Shown: in pieces, positions 33,969 to 43,246 of the stretch
How positions within the stretch are numbered: the stretch's first letter is position 1
Layout: each line of letters opens with the position of its first letter
DNA from: Candidatus Acidiferrales bacterium
GTDB lineage: Bacteria; Acidobacteriota; Terriglobia; Acidiferrales; UBA7541
Assembly: GCA_035934015.1 (NCBI GenBank)
Contig: DASYYH010000003.1
Location: 124,001 to 188,000, forward strand
Direction: 5' to 3'
Length of the DNA stretch: 64,000 bases
Notes under the pieces: model-generated
The model's input: only the letters and a program-made list of their open reading frames with translations
What the model was told of the DNA's origin: nothing
The model's database searches: none
Program-made: the position numbers and the translations under genes

Positions 33969-34134
33969 AATTCCCTCCCTGACCCTTCTGCCCCTTGAAT
34001 ATGGCTGCGGCATCATAAGAGGCCGCCGCCGAGCCCCACGTAATAGACTATTGACACAGCAGTACTGTTAATGCATTGTGTATACTCTTTTGCTCGCTGA
34101 ACCATTTGTTTCATTACTTACCGGGGGATAAGGA

Positions 34135-34581
34135 ATGAAAACAACCAAGCCTATGCTGGAATACCTGGCCACTTGCTCGAATAGAACGCTCGAGGCATTT
34201 GAACTGGCGCGCCTAAACGAACGGGCCAATTTGCGAAAACAAATGATCGAGATTCTCGACGAATGGGTCGAGCTCCACGTACAGACCCGCATCGCCAATT
34301 GGATTCTTGCGCGGCAGCGAGAGCGTGCTTCTGGCCGGACGTCTTTGCGTTGGAAGGATTCTCTGCTGCTTGGGATGTCGGCGCTTGTTCCCGACTCTCG
34401 CGCGATAGAGAACGCCCTTGCCATTGCCCAAAGCACGGCTCCACCGCTACTCAAAGAGAGCTCTGTATGCGAACGCTCGACTGGGGCTCGCCGCGCATTT
34501 CCTCCGAAATCCATGCCAAAGGCTCGCGGGAAGGCGGCCGCCAAATCGGAGCTGGTCGAGACGGTCGTTCGAGTGGCGTGA
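34135..34581 (+). CDS. Hypothetical helical protein
   Basis: 148 residues; GGGGGATAAGGA precedes the ATG. Residues 10-60 are helical (EYLATCSNRTLEAFELARLN; QMIEILDEWVELHVQTRIAN), the end is Lys/Ala-rich (PKARGKAAAKSEL). It is divergent from the minus-strand mobile-type genes and has similar base composition. No family recognised. Confidence 0.5.
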   Translation: MKTTKPMLEYLATCSNRTLEAFELARLNERANLRKQMIEILDEWVELHVQTRIANWILARQRERASGRTSLRWKDSLLLGMSALVPDSRAIENALAIAQSTAPPLLKESSVCERSTGARRAFPPKSMPKARGKAAAKSELVETVVRVA

Positions 34582-35030
34582 ACTCTCGCGTTGTCAGTTG
34601 TGCGTCTCACTGAATTTGAATCCTTTCGCGCGTCTGCATCGCGCTCGCAAGCATGGGAACCGATGCCTTTCCTGCCATGAGTTCCTGTCCTTTGGTTTTT
34701 TTTGCGTTTTTTGCGTTCATTGCCTTTGTGCTTACCTTTTCAAATTGCCTAATGCGGTTGTTGCGCGCCCCCGCTATGTTGGCCTGCCCTTTCGCGTTTC
34801 ACCGCCTGGCCTTTCCGCACCCTTCGCTGCCCGCTCATTTCGCGACGTCGCACATTTAGGTCGCGGCTTCCTCCACCAGTCATTTTCATTCCAGTCTACG
34901 GATTAGATGAAATATGGCCTGTGGGACATGCTGCAAAGCCGCATGAGAGCGATAAAGAAGTGGAGAGATACAATGGAGGCAAAATACTGCTAAAGTAGCT
35001 CGTCATTATCCTGGGATTGGAGCGAAAAGA
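34582..35030. other. 449-bp intergenic region, no gene
   Basis: Pyrimidine-rich on this strand, with two poly-T runs near 34699-34716. The open frame at 34653-34859 lacks a ribosome site and has biased hydrophobic composition, so I do not call it. The right end is AT-richer and must contain the aspartase promoter. Confidence 0.4.
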
Positions 35031-36449
35031 ATGGAATCGCGAATCGAAAAGGACTCGCTGGGAGAAAAACAGGTTCCGGCGGATGCTTACTATGGCAGCC
35101 AGACGCAGCGCGCCGTGGAGAATTATCCGATCAGCGGATATCGCGCGCACCCAAAACTAATTCAAGCGATCGCATACGTAAAAAAAGCTGCGGCGCTGGC
35201 AAACCGCAAATTGAAGCTCGTCCCCGGCAAGATTGCCGACGCGATCCTTCGCGCTGCCGATGAAGTGATCGCCGGAAAACTCAATGACCAATTTGTCGTC
35301 GATGTTTATCAGGCTGGCGCAGGCGTTTCGTTTCACATGAACGCAAACGAAGTCATCGCCAATCTCGCGATCGAATTTCTGGGCGGCGCGCGCGGCGACT
35401 ATTCCGTCGTAAACCCCAATGATCACGTGAATTTCGGGCAATCCACGAATGACGTCTTCCCGACTTCCATGCGCCTCGCTTCCCTGCTTTTGTTCGACGA
35501 AGTCGTCGCATCCTGCGAAAAACTCGAAGCGTCGCTCGCGCGCAAAGGAAAACAGTTCGATCACATTCTGAAATCCGGCCGCACGCACATGATGGACGCG
35601 GTGCCGGTGCGGCTCGGCCAGGAATTTCGCGGCTATTCGACGGCAATCAACCGCGCCATTCGTGCGCTGCGCAGCGCACAGGATTTTCTACGCGAAGTCG
35701 GCCTCGGCGGCAGCGCCGTCGGCACGGGCGTCAACACGCATCCGAAATTCCAAAAGCTCGTCGTCGCCGAACTGAGCAAAGTTTCCGGCCAAAAACTCAT
35801 CGCCACCGACGACCTGCGCTACGCGATGCAATCGAATCTCGCGATGTCCATGGCGTCCTCGGCGCTGCGCAATCTCGCGCTGGAGCTGATCCGCATCGCC
35901 AACGATTTGCGCTTGCTCTCGAGCGGGCCTAACACCGGTCTCGCCGAGATTATGTTGCCTACGCTCCAGCCCGGCTCGTCCATCATGCCGGGAAAGGTGA
36001 ACCCGGTGATGGCCGAGCTGACCGCCATGGTCGGCTTCCAGGCCATCGGCGCGGACGCCGCCACGGCCATTGCCGTGCAGGCCGGCCAGCTCGAATTGAA
36101 CGTCATGATGCCGGCGATGGCCTGGAACGTCCTGCACGCCGCCGAAATCCTCAAGAACACCATGCGCCAACTGGCCGAGAGATGCATCGACGGCATTCAG
36201 GCCAACGAGGCGCGCTGCCGCTTCTACGCCAACGCCACGATTTCCGTCGCCGCCGCGCTCAATCCATATATCGGCTATCTGGCCGCGGCAGAGATCGCCA
36301 AGGAAAGCGTCAAGACCGGCCGCACGGTCACGGAAATCGCCCTCGAACGCAAGCTCCTCGACGACAAGCTCATGAAAGAAATCCTCGACCCCATCCGCAT
36401 GACCGAACCAGAAGCCCCCATCGAAGCCGCCCGCCGGAAAAAAAAGTGA
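35031..36449 (+). CDS. aspA: Aspartate ammonia-lyase (aspartase/fumarase superfamily)
   Basis: 472 residues, normal length. The N-terminus EKDSLGEKQVPADAYYGSQT resembles aspartase more than fumarase C. The superfamily signature GSSIMPGKVNP is at about residue 318-328, and GQSTNDVFPTS and the HMMDAVPV loop provide substrate contacts. The enzyme interconverts aspartate and fumarate plus ammonia in the cytoplasm. Fumarase activity cannot be fully excluded by eye. The stop codon is shared with a GTGACGAGTGACTA tandem repeat. Confidence 0.85.
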   Translation: MESRIEKDSLGEKQVPADAYYGSQTQRAVENYPISGYRAHPKLIQAIAYVKKAAALANRKLKLVPGKIADAILRAADEVIAGKLNDQFVVDVYQAGAGVSFHMNANEVIANLAIEFLGGARGDYSVVNPNDHVNFGQSTNDVFPTSMRLASLLLFDEVVASCEKLEASLARKGKQFDHILKSGRTHMMDAVPVRLGQEFRGYSTAINRAIRALRSAQDFLREVGLGGSAVGTGVNTHPKFQKLVVAELSKVSGQKLIATDDLRYAMQSNLAMSMASSALRNLALELIRIANDLRLLSSGPNTGLAEIMLPTLQPGSSIMPGKVNPVMAELTAMVGFQAIGADAATAIAVQAGQLELNVMMPAMAWNVLHAAEILKNTMRQLAERCIDGIQANEARCRFYANATISVAAALNPYIGYLAAAEIAKESVKTGRTVTEIALERKLLDDKLMKEILDPIRMTEPEAPIEAARRKKK

Positions 36450-36473
36450 CGAGTGACTAGTGACGAGTGACTG
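36446..36473. repeat. Tandem 14-mer repeat overlapping the aspA stop
   Basis: Two copies of GTGACGAGTGACTA/G in tandem. The first TGA is the stop codon of aspA. Related stretches are at 36731-36760, 43141-43232 and, degenerate, near 7953. Confidence 0.6.
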
Positions 36474-36645
36474 GCAAAGACGAGCCTTGCCCGCGTCGTC
36501 GCGTTGAGCCGAATGCCGGTGGCTGGTCGAGTTGAGCCGCGGGCGATTCCCTTCTTCATGTTTACCTCGTTGCCCGCGTTTGGCTTCCATTTCATGGATT
36601 CGGCAAGTGTCCGAAATCGCAAAGTTTTTCAAAAAGTCGAAAGAA

Positions 36646-37587
36646 TCAGCGATTAGAACGACCTCCCCCCTTTTGTTTTGTGTGAGTTAGGTCAACTTCT
36701 AATTCTTCATAGGACAAGCGATTAGAATTCAGTGGCGAGTGATTAGCGACGAGTGACGAGCCTTCTTTTCCCCGCCCCTCAGACGGCAGAGGATTGGGAG
36801 GAGGCGCCGATTCGGGTGTTGAGGCCGGCGAGGCGGTAGAACTGATCACTGATTGCTGTGGGCCTGAATTCGCCGAGGGAGCGGCGGGCTGAGTCACAGA
36901 TGGGGCGATGAGGGCGTCGGCAGGCTTTAGGGTGAGCGGAGGGCCGGTGATGGAGGCGACGCCCTGGCAGGACAGGTCCTTGGCCCTCAGAATGATGTGC
37001 TTCGCGGGAGGGTCGGTCCAGCGGCCTTTGCCGTCGATGAGAGAAAGAGCGCGGACGGCGCGAATGACGGTTGAGCCGGTGACGGTGACATGGTCAACGT
37101 CCTCGATGAGCTTTTCGATGGCGAAACGAGAGTTTTCGCGGCGCTGGACATCGAGGCCAACGGTGCGGGCATGGCGGTAGATGGTGTCCTGACATGCGAT
37201 ATCGAACTGCTCGAGGATGAAGGCGGCGCTGGTCCAGTTAAAGTACGCCTCTTCAATGTCTTCCATGTAGTCGTGATTGCATATCTGGCATTTGCGGCGG
37301 TGACGGTCGAAGCCGGGGATGGTCTCGCGGCGATGCTTGAGGATGGGGCGGGCGCTGCTGCGAGCGGCGCGGGCGTTTCTCTCCTCTTCGACCTCTTCTT
37401 CGGCGGCGCGGCGGCGGAGCTCGTCGAGAGCCTTTTGTTCGCGCTCGTCGGCATCGTCCGCGGGGGCTGAAGCGAAGGGCGAACTATCGCCGAGCGGCGG
37501 AAGGCCCTGAGATGTACGGCGAGCAGAGATGGTCTTATAGAATTTGGGATCGAGAAGGATTTTGTGAGGAGGGTCGTTCGGGGACAT
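36646..37587 (-). CDS. Hypothetical protein with CxxC/HTH-like core and repeat-derived tail
   Basis: 313 residues; AAGGAG precedes the ATG by 10 nt. Residues 45-75 are a highly charged helix (DELRRRAAEEEVEEERN), then HRRKCQICNHDYMEDIEEAY with a CxxC, and a helix-turn-helix-like region around 120-160 (FILEQFDIACQDTIYRHART). From about residue 255 the sequence is Pro/Ser-rich and contains the translated GTGACGAGTGACTA-type repeat (SSLVANHSPLNSN), so the original stop was probably earlier. Not recognised; possibly phage- or mobile-derived. Confidence 0.55.
   Translation of the reverse strand: MSPNDPPHKILLDPKFYKTISARRTSQGLPPLGDSSPFASAPADDADEREQKALDELRRRAAEEEVEEERNARAARSSARPILKHRRETIPGFDRHRRKCQICNHDYMEDIEEAYFNWTSAAFILEQFDIACQDTIYRHARTVGLDVQRRENSRFAIEKLIEDVDHVTVTGSTVIRAVRALSLIDGKGRWTDPPAKHIILRAKDLSCQGVASITGPPLTLKPADALIAPSVTQPAAPSANSGPQQSVISSTASPASTPESAPPPNPLPSEGRGKEGSSLVANHSPLNSNRLSYEELEVDLTHTKQKGGGRSNR
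36731..36760. repeat. GTGACGAGTGA-type repeat inside a coding region
   Basis: AGTGGCGAGTGATTAGCGACGAGTGACGAG; related to the tandem at 36446 and read through by the minus-strand hypothetical gene as its C-terminus. Confidence 0.5.
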
Positions 37588-37915
37588 TTCCGGTTTTCTC
37601 CTTTAGATTGAATAGATTTGAGGCGACTTGCGAGGATTGGTGCGTCGAATTGTGGTTTGACAGCTCCATAAACGAAAAACGCCACCGACAGGTGGCGTTG
37701 CACTTCTCCTGCGCGAATTGTCTGGCTGGCTCTCCAGCCTAGGGCAATTTATATACTAGATCGTTAGATTAGAGTCAAGGAAAAAGATAGGTATAGTACG
37801 AAGAAATCGGTGATTTCATGGCTCATTGCACGGGCGGGCTGTGATACTTTCGACGGCGAGGCGATGGCGGTGCGATTGGTTTGCGCCGAGACGATCACAA
37901 AACTGAGGTGATGAC
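37588..37915. other. 328-bp divergent intergenic region
   Basis: Lies between divergent genes. Contains a strong hairpin at 37678-37699, an AT-rich tract at 37750-37800 (likely promoter area) and no gene. Confidence 0.45.
37678..37699 (-). terminator. Hairpin with T-rich tail in the leader of a hypothetical gene
   Basis: Perfect 9-bp stem AACGCCACC/GGTGGCGTT with a GACA loop. On the minus strand it is followed by TTTCGTTTAT, which looks like an intrinsic terminator, yet the next gene on that strand starts about 90 nt downstream. It may be an attenuator or insulate the gene from upstream transcription. Confidence 0.5.
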
Positions 37916-38389
37916 GTGCGACGAATTCTGCTAACTGTAGTTTTTCTTATTTCTGTTCTGCTGAGTGCGACGGCGGGCTTTGGGCAATCGAAATCGATCG
38001 GCGCGGCGGCGCGGAAAGACATTGACGCGGGAAATCAGGCGTGGATTGACGCAATGAAGGGCGGAGACATGGCGCCCGTCGCGGATGCCTTTGCGGAAGA
38101 TGCGCTTTCGTGCGGGCCGAGCGGCGCATGCGAAAAAGGACGCGCGGCGATCGAAGCGTCGCTCAAGGCGCGCGTGGCGAAGACGGGCAAGGCGGTGTCG
38201 GCGACGGTGACGAGCGTGGGATCGGTGCAGCGCGGGAATTTTGTGTATGAATGGGGCGAATCGTGGGCGACGTATCCGGACGGGCACAAAGCCGGCGGGA
38301 ATTATCTGACGGTGTGGGAGCGCGAAGCCGATGGCCGATGGAGGATTTATCGGAATTTGGGAATGCCGGCCACGAGCGGGAAGAAATAA
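37916..38389 (+). CDS. Exported SnoaL-like/DUF4440 protein
   Basis: 157 residues from a GTG with GAGGTGA upstream. Signal peptide ends near AGFGQS. The mature part fits the NTF2-like cone fold of the DUF4440/SnoaL group: AGNQAWIDAMKGGDMAPVAD, FVYEWGESWATYPDG, NYLTVWEREADGRWRIYRN. Function unknown; members bind small hydrophobic ligands. Confidence 0.82.
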   Translation: MRRILLTVVFLISVLLSATAGFGQSKSIGAAARKDIDAGNQAWIDAMKGGDMAPVADAFAEDALSCGPSGACEKGRAAIEASLKARVAKTGKAVSATVTSVGSVQRGNFVYEWGESWATYPDGHKAGGNYLTVWEREADGRWRIYRNLGMPATSGKK

Positions 38390-38443
38390 ACCGATACGTG
38401 TTTCTCCATCAATTTAGCGCGACGCCTTTGCCGATTGCCGGGG

Positions 38444-39898
38444 CTACTGCGCCAGGCGGATGATGCCGACGTCGTGATCGATTTGGATTTCGGTGTGGAA
38501 CGGCTGCGAGAGTTTTTGCAGCCTTGCGAGGATGGCCTGCGCCGCCGCCGGCGAGGCGATGCGCGGGACACCGCGATCCGCACCGCGCATCGTGAATCCG
38601 AGTTCCACCGGATACAAGCGGATTTCAGAGACTTCTCCGTGCTCATACTTGCTCACAGCGATTACGCTCTGATACCAGATTTCGCTGTTGAAATACTTTT
38701 TGAGATCGATCTGGTTCAGCTCGTAGTCGGTGACCTTTGACGGATCCATTTCGAATGCTTCGTACTGATCGCGGCCTGCCGGGGTTTGCTGATCCAGCTC
38801 AAAAAAATAATTGCCCAGACTGTAGAAGATCGGCTTGCCTTTGTAGATTTCGATGCCACGCAGTTGATGCGGCCCGTGGCCGATGAATTCGTCGGCGCCG
38901 GCATCGATGGCGTCATGCGCGAGCGTCACGAGAAAATCGGGAGGCGTGTCGCTCCAGTTGTCGGGCTCATGCGTGTGAGTGGTCGCGATCATGAAGTCGG
39001 AATCTTCCTTGCCCTGGCGGATGCTGGCAAGAATTTCGGAAAGATCGAGCGGATTCATGTCGTATGAAAATCCAACACTGGGAGCGGAGCGGTAAGAAAC
39101 GCCGAACAGTTGCAATTCGTTTGGCTTTAGCGGCTTGATCGGCGCATTAAATTCACGGAAGGCTTGCGGCTCGGCATCGAAGATCTTGCGAAGGTTTTCG
39201 AGCATCTCCGGCGTCACAAGCTCCCATTCTGTGGTCCGCAGGGCATTGAGGCCGGGACGCCCGGGCGCTTCGCCGAGGGGCATCGTCGAGACCGACATCG
39301 GCGTGAAGGTTGAAGCCATGGATACGATGCCGACGCGGCCTTTCGGCGTGTCGAGGAAGTGTGGCGCGCGAGCAAGGTCGCGATTCTCTCCCGTTCCCGC
39401 ATGAACGATGCCCGCTTCATCGAGCGCTTTGTCCGTCTCGCGCATGCCTTCAAGGCCCCAGTCGGTGGTGTGATTATTCGCCCGCGAAACCAGCCGTATC
39501 CCCATGGCGCGCAAATCCTGCGCGACCTCTGGGACGTCGATCAGCGGCCCGCCGCCGTTTTCAGCTCCTGGGTAGCCTTTGAAGTGACGAATATCAACGA
39601 GTGTGCCTTCCATGTTGCCGAAGGCCACGTCGGCGTCGCGCAGAATTTGCGAAGTTGCGAGGAAACCCTCGTCCTGAATCCCCGAGATCGGGCGCGCAAC
39701 GATCATGTCGCCAACGGCTGCCAGAGTGAATCCGTCCGTTACATTGCAGCGGAGGACATTTTGCGAATTCGCGGGCGCGGCTTTTGAGGCCGTCTGGCCG
39801 CACACGCGCATCGAAAAAAGCCCCAGCGCGAGCAAAACAAAAAGTGCAGCGCGCGCAGGCTTTCTCCATACGGACAAGTTCACGCTCCGAATCTGCAT
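38444..39898 (-). CDS. CapA-family (PGA_cap metallophosphatase-like) protein, exported
   Basis: 484 residues with an N-terminal signal (about 15-35). The CapA fold begins with FTLAAVGDMIVARPI, continues with DVAFGNMEGTLVD and VSRANNHTTDWGLEGM, and has HGPHQLRGIEIYKGKPIFYSLGN near residue 340, the metal-site His/Asn set of calcineurin-like members. CapA proteins act in poly-gamma-glutamate or capsule synthesis, but no capBC genes are nearby, so a different envelope role is likely. Confidence 0.85.
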   Translation of the reverse strand: MQIRSVNLSVWRKPARAALFVLLALGLFSMRVCGQTASKAAPANSQNVLRCNVTDGFTLAAVGDMIVARPISGIQDEGFLATSQILRDADVAFGNMEGTLVDIRHFKGYPGAENGGGPLIDVPEVAQDLRAMGIRLVSRANNHTTDWGLEGMRETDKALDEAGIVHAGTGENRDLARAPHFLDTPKGRVGIVSMASTFTPMSVSTMPLGEAPGRPGLNALRTTEWELVTPEMLENLRKIFDAEPQAFREFNAPIKPLKPNELQLFGVSYRSAPSVGFSYDMNPLDLSEILASIRQGKEDSDFMIATTHTHEPDNWSDTPPDFLVTLAHDAIDAGADEFIGHGPHQLRGIEIYKGKPIFYSLGNYFFELDQQTPAGRDQYEAFEMDPSKVTDYELNQIDLKKYFNSEIWYQSVIAVSKYEHGEVSEIRLYPVELGFTMRGADRGVPRIASPAAAQAILARLQKLSQPFHTEIQIDHDVGIIRLAQ

Positions 39899-39995
39899 GG
39901 TGAAACTCCCTCCTCAATTCTTCTCGCGGAAAAATACCGCTCGCGCAACCTGCTTTCGATACGGCCAGAGCATATCACTTACTGGAGGGGGCTTT

Positions 39996-40050
39996 CCCAC
40001 CCTTTGCTGTGCGCGAGTGCGGCGCACATAAGGCAAAGGATGGGGCACCC
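39996..40050. repeat. Dispersed palindromic repeat, family 2
   Basis: CCCACCCTTTGC ... GCAAAGGATGGGGCACCC with an inner GTGCGC/GCGCAC stem. The same pattern recurs at 49546-49582. It lies in the gap between two minus-strand genes. Confidence 0.55.
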
Positions 40051-40057
40051 GCGCGGC

Positions 40058-40879
40058 TCAGGCGCTGAAGATGGCGGTCATGTCGCGGGGATTCACAGCG
40101 TCCTTTGCAAAAGTGAACGTGCCCTGCTCACGCATTTCGCGTGCGGCGCGAAAGAAAGCACCGAGAGCGGTGCGCATGAGCGCACTGCCGACGCTAATGC
40201 GGCGAACACCGAGCGCGGAGAGCTCGGCGAGGCTAAGCTGAACGCCGCGCAGACCCATGACGACATTGAGAGGGCGATCGACGGATTTGACGACGGCGGC
40301 GATGTCTTCCTTTGTGGCAAGCCCCGGGGCGTAAAGGACGTCGGCGCCAGCTTCCTGATATGCCTGAAGGCGAGCGATTGTGTCTTTCAGATCGGGACGG
40401 CCGTGCAGATAGTTTTCGGCGCGGCCGGTGAGAGTGAAAGTAAACGGCAGAGAGCGCGCAGCTTCCACGGCAGCACGGACGCGTTCGGCGGCGAATTCCT
40501 TTTCGTAGATCGGATTCGCGGGATCGTTGGTCGTATCTTCGATGGAGCCACCGACAACGCCGGCATCGGCCGCGAGCTTGATGGTTGCGGCGGCGATTTC
40601 CGGAGCGTCTCCGTAACCGTTTTCGAGGTCGGCATTCACAGGGAGATTTGTGGCGGCGACGAGCGCGGAAATGTGCTCAAGCATGCGGTCGCGTCCGATG
40701 GTGCTGTCGGGCTGGCCACTGGAAAATGCGTATCCCATGCTCGTGGTGGCGAGGGCTTCGAAACCAAGATGCGCAAGCAAGCGCGCGGTACCGGCATCCC
40801 AGGGATTGGGGATGATGAAAGTTTGATTGCGTTCGTGAAGCGAACGAAAGATGCGGCCTTTCACGGCTTGCTCCGGCAT
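40058..40879 (-). CDS. Isocitrate lyase/PEP mutase-family protein
   Basis: 273 residues, the common size for the PEP mutase/oxaloacetate hydrolase branch. Barrel motifs: FIIPNPWDAGTARLLAHLGF at the front, ATTSMGYAFSSG, VNADLENGYGD (metal-binding acidic loop) and GSIEDTT. The KKCGH loop of true isocitrate lyases is absent. It probably cleaves a C-C or rearranges a P-C bond in a 2-oxo or 2-hydroxy acid; the substrate is undetermined. Confidence 0.85.
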   Translation of the reverse strand: MPEQAVKGRIFRSLHERNQTFIIPNPWDAGTARLLAHLGFEALATTSMGYAFSSGQPDSTIGRDRMLEHISALVAATNLPVNADLENGYGDAPEIAAATIKLAADAGVVGGSIEDTTNDPANPIYEKEFAAERVRAAVEAARSLPFTFTLTGRAENYLHGRPDLKDTIARLQAYQEAGADVLYAPGLATKEDIAAVVKSVDRPLNVVMGLRGVQLSLAELSALGVRRISVGSALMRTALGAFFRAAREMREQGTFTFAKDAVNPRDMTAIFSA

Positions 40880-41008
40880 GAAGCGTCTCCTGAGATGAAT
40901 ATAGATTCTAGCGAATGTGGCAGCGTAGGAGTATGAATTCCTGAGGACGAAAAAAGTTGTACCGTTGCGAGGATGGGGCAGCGGATGTTGGGAGGCGCTG
41001 GGCCTGAG

Positions 41009-41410
41009 CTAGCCGTGTTCGACGCGGGATTTTATGTCCGAGTAGGCGGCGTCGATGAGCTTGGATAACGCTGCGGCGTTTGTCGGCGTTCGCGGCGTCA
41101 GCTTCACGTGGCGCATGGCCTTGCCGGCGCCCTGCAACAGGCGGGCTGGATCGGGCAGGGCCGCGCCGTGGAAGAAGCCCACGTTTACGTGCGAAGTGAA
41201 GACGTTGACGTAAGCGAAGGGCGCGTCGCCTAGACATGCAACCGGACAGCCGTCATGCAAAAGCTCGCGGACTTCGTCGCCGCATTTGCGCATGACGTGG
41301 AACCAGCGCTGCGCGATAGCTCCCAATTCACCTGGATGCTTTTTCATCCAGGCAGCGATGGCGGGACTGCGCTCGACAGCGCCGTCAAATCGCAGCAATT
41401 CGTCTTTCAT
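41009..41410 (-). CDS. DUF1801 domain protein
   Basis: 133 residues from ATG 41410. Typical DUF1801 features: an N-terminal region with the sequence AAWMKKHPGELGAIAQRWF and the middle AYVNVFTSHVNVGFFHGAALPDP, followed by MRHVKLTP. These small cytosolic proteins have a YdhG-like fold and no known activity. It lies downstream of nadE on the other side of its stop, same strand. Confidence 0.85.
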   Translation of the reverse strand: MKDELLRFDGAVERSPAIAAWMKKHPGELGAIAQRWFHVMRKCGDEVRELLHDGCPVACLGDAPFAYVNVFTSHVNVGFFHGAALPDPARLLQGAGKAMRHVKLTPRTPTNAAALSKLIDAAYSDIKSRVEHG

Positions 41411-41475
41411 TGTTGTTTCACTTTCTGTTTTCGGGATCCGACGTCGGAGAATTCGCGCGCGCATTGGGTAGCTCG

Positions 41476-43113
41476 CTATGGGATGAATTTGTTGGCGAGG
41501 GGGAAGCGACGGCCGACGGAAAAGGCCTTCGATGTGATTTTGAGGCCCGGCGGGGCTTGTTTGCGCTTGTATTCGCTGCGGTCCACCATGAGCGCGACGC
41601 TGCGAACGAGTTCGATCGGAAAGCCGTGAAGGCTGGAGATTTCCTCGGGGCTGCGCATGTCTTCGACGTAGGCCTTCAAGATGCGGTCGAGGACGTCGTA
41701 GGGCGGAAGAGAATCCTGATCGGTCTGGCCCGGGCGAAGCTCGGCAGAGGGAGGCTTGGTGAGAGTCGCCTGCGGAATGATTTCTCGGCTGCGATTCACG
41801 AGGCGCGCGAGTTCGTAGACCATGACTTTGGGCACATCGGAGATGACGGCGAGGCCGCCGGCCATGTCGCCATAAAGCGTGGAATAGCCGACGGCGTATT
41901 CGGATTTGTTGCCGGTGCTCAAGACGAGAGAGCCGAATTTATTCGAGAGAGCCATGAGGAAATTGCCGCGAATGCGGGCCTGGATGTTCTCTTCCGTAGA
42001 GTCTTCCGGACGGTCGGCAAACGCTTCTGTAAAAGCGCGGCGATAGCTTTCGAATGTCTCCGTGATCGGCAGCACAATGTATTGAATGTCGAGGTTTTGC
42101 GCGAGCTGCGCGGAGTCGACGACACTGCCCTTGGAGGAATACGGCCCGGGCATGGTGACACCGAGAACGTTTGCTGCGCCGAGAGCATCGACGGCAATCG
42201 CGGCGACAAGAGCGGAATCCACTCCGCCGCTGAGGCCGATGACAGCCTTCGAGAATCCGCATTTGCGGACGTAGTCGCGCGTGCCGCAGACGAGCGCTTG
42301 ATACGCGGCGGCGAGTTCGTCATCCGGCTGCGGACGAATGTCGCCGGTGCCCGAGGAAACGTCGAAGAAAACCAGATCTTCCTGAAATGAGTGAGCCAGC
42401 GCGGTGAGTTTGCCATCGGCGGTGACGGCGAGGCTCGAACCATCGAAGACGAGACTGTCATTGCCGCCGACCTGATTGACATAAACGACGGGGACTTTGT
42501 GATGGCGAGCGATGGCTTGCACCATGTCGATGCGCAAGCTGCGCTTATCGAGATTGTAAGGAGAAGAGGAGATGTTCAGAAGAACCGTAGTTCCCTTCCC
42601 GACGAGTTCGGCGACGGGATCGCGTTCGTAGAGACGTTGAATCCAGAATTGCTTGTCGTTCCAGCAATCTTCGCAAATGGTGATGCCGAGCTGCTCGCCT
42701 TGAAAGACGAAATTGGATTGGGAACGCGCGGGCTGAAAATAACGGGACTCGTCGAAGACATCGTAGGTCGGGAGCAACATTTTGCGCTGCTTGAATTGAA
42801 TTTCACCATTGGCAAGAAGCGCAGCGCAGTTTGCGGCGGGCTTGCCGGTGTTGTCCTGCGCCTTGCCCACGTAGCCGACGACGGCAGGCATGGGCATTTT
42901 TTCGGCGAGGCAGGCGAGCTCCTTTTGATTGCGTTTGAGGAATTCAGGGCGTTCGACGAGATCCTGCGGAGGATAGCCGCAGAGGCAGAGTTCGGAGAAG
43001 ACGACGAGATCGGCGGCGCGATGTTTGGCGTCGGCGGCCATTTTGAGCATGCGCGCGGAATTACCGGCGAAATCGCCGACGGTGGGATTGAATTGGGCGA
43101 GGGCTATTTTCAT
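41476..43113 (-). CDS. nadE: Glutamine-dependent NAD+ synthetase
   Basis: 545 residues, a full two-domain enzyme. The nitrilase-like glutaminase domain has the Glu41/Lys111/Cys147 triad (FSELCLCGYPP, FKQRKMLLPTYDVFDE, TICEDCW). The synthetase domain has the ATP-pyrophosphatase loop SGGVDS at 295-300 and STGNKSEYAVGYSTLYGD. It makes NAD from deamido-NAD, ATP and glutamine in the cytoplasm. Single gene with a repeat-rich upstream region. Confidence 0.95.
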   Translation of the reverse strand: MKIALAQFNPTVGDFAGNSARMLKMAADAKHRAADLVVFSELCLCGYPPQDLVERPEFLKRNQKELACLAEKMPMPAVVGYVGKAQDNTGKPAANCAALLANGEIQFKQRKMLLPTYDVFDESRYFQPARSQSNFVFQGEQLGITICEDCWNDKQFWIQRLYERDPVAELVGKGTTVLLNISSSPYNLDKRSLRIDMVQAIARHHKVPVVYVNQVGGNDSLVFDGSSLAVTADGKLTALAHSFQEDLVFFDVSSGTGDIRPQPDDELAAAYQALVCGTRDYVRKCGFSKAVIGLSGGVDSALVAAIAVDALGAANVLGVTMPGPYSSKGSVVDSAQLAQNLDIQYIVLPITETFESYRRAFTEAFADRPEDSTEENIQARIRGNFLMALSNKFGSLVLSTGNKSEYAVGYSTLYGDMAGGLAVISDVPKVMVYELARLVNRSREIIPQATLTKPPSAELRPGQTDQDSLPPYDVLDRILKAYVEDMRSPEEISSLHGFPIELVRSVALMVDRSEYKRKQAPPGLKITSKAFSVGRRFPLANKFIP

Positions 43114-43140
43114 CGAGAAGAATCAGCATACATAAAAGCA

Positions 43141-43232
43141 GTGGCGAGTGGCTAGTGGCGAGTGGCTAGAAAAGGCAGTGACGAGTGGCCCTTCGCTGCG
43201 CTCAGGGCAAGCGAGTGGCTAGTGGCGAGTGG
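43141..43232. repeat. GTGGCGAGTGGCTA tandem repeat cluster
   Basis: Repeats of GTGGCGAGTGGCTA at 43141-43170 and 43211-43232 with a GTGACGAGTGG between. Related to the repeats at 36446 and 36731. Immediately upstream of nadE. Confidence 0.6.
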
Positions 43233-43246
43233 AAGGCGAGAACGAA

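Noticed and set aside
34653-34859. Small hydrophobic open frame
   Set aside because: No ribosome site; the hydrophobic composition follows from T-rich DNA.
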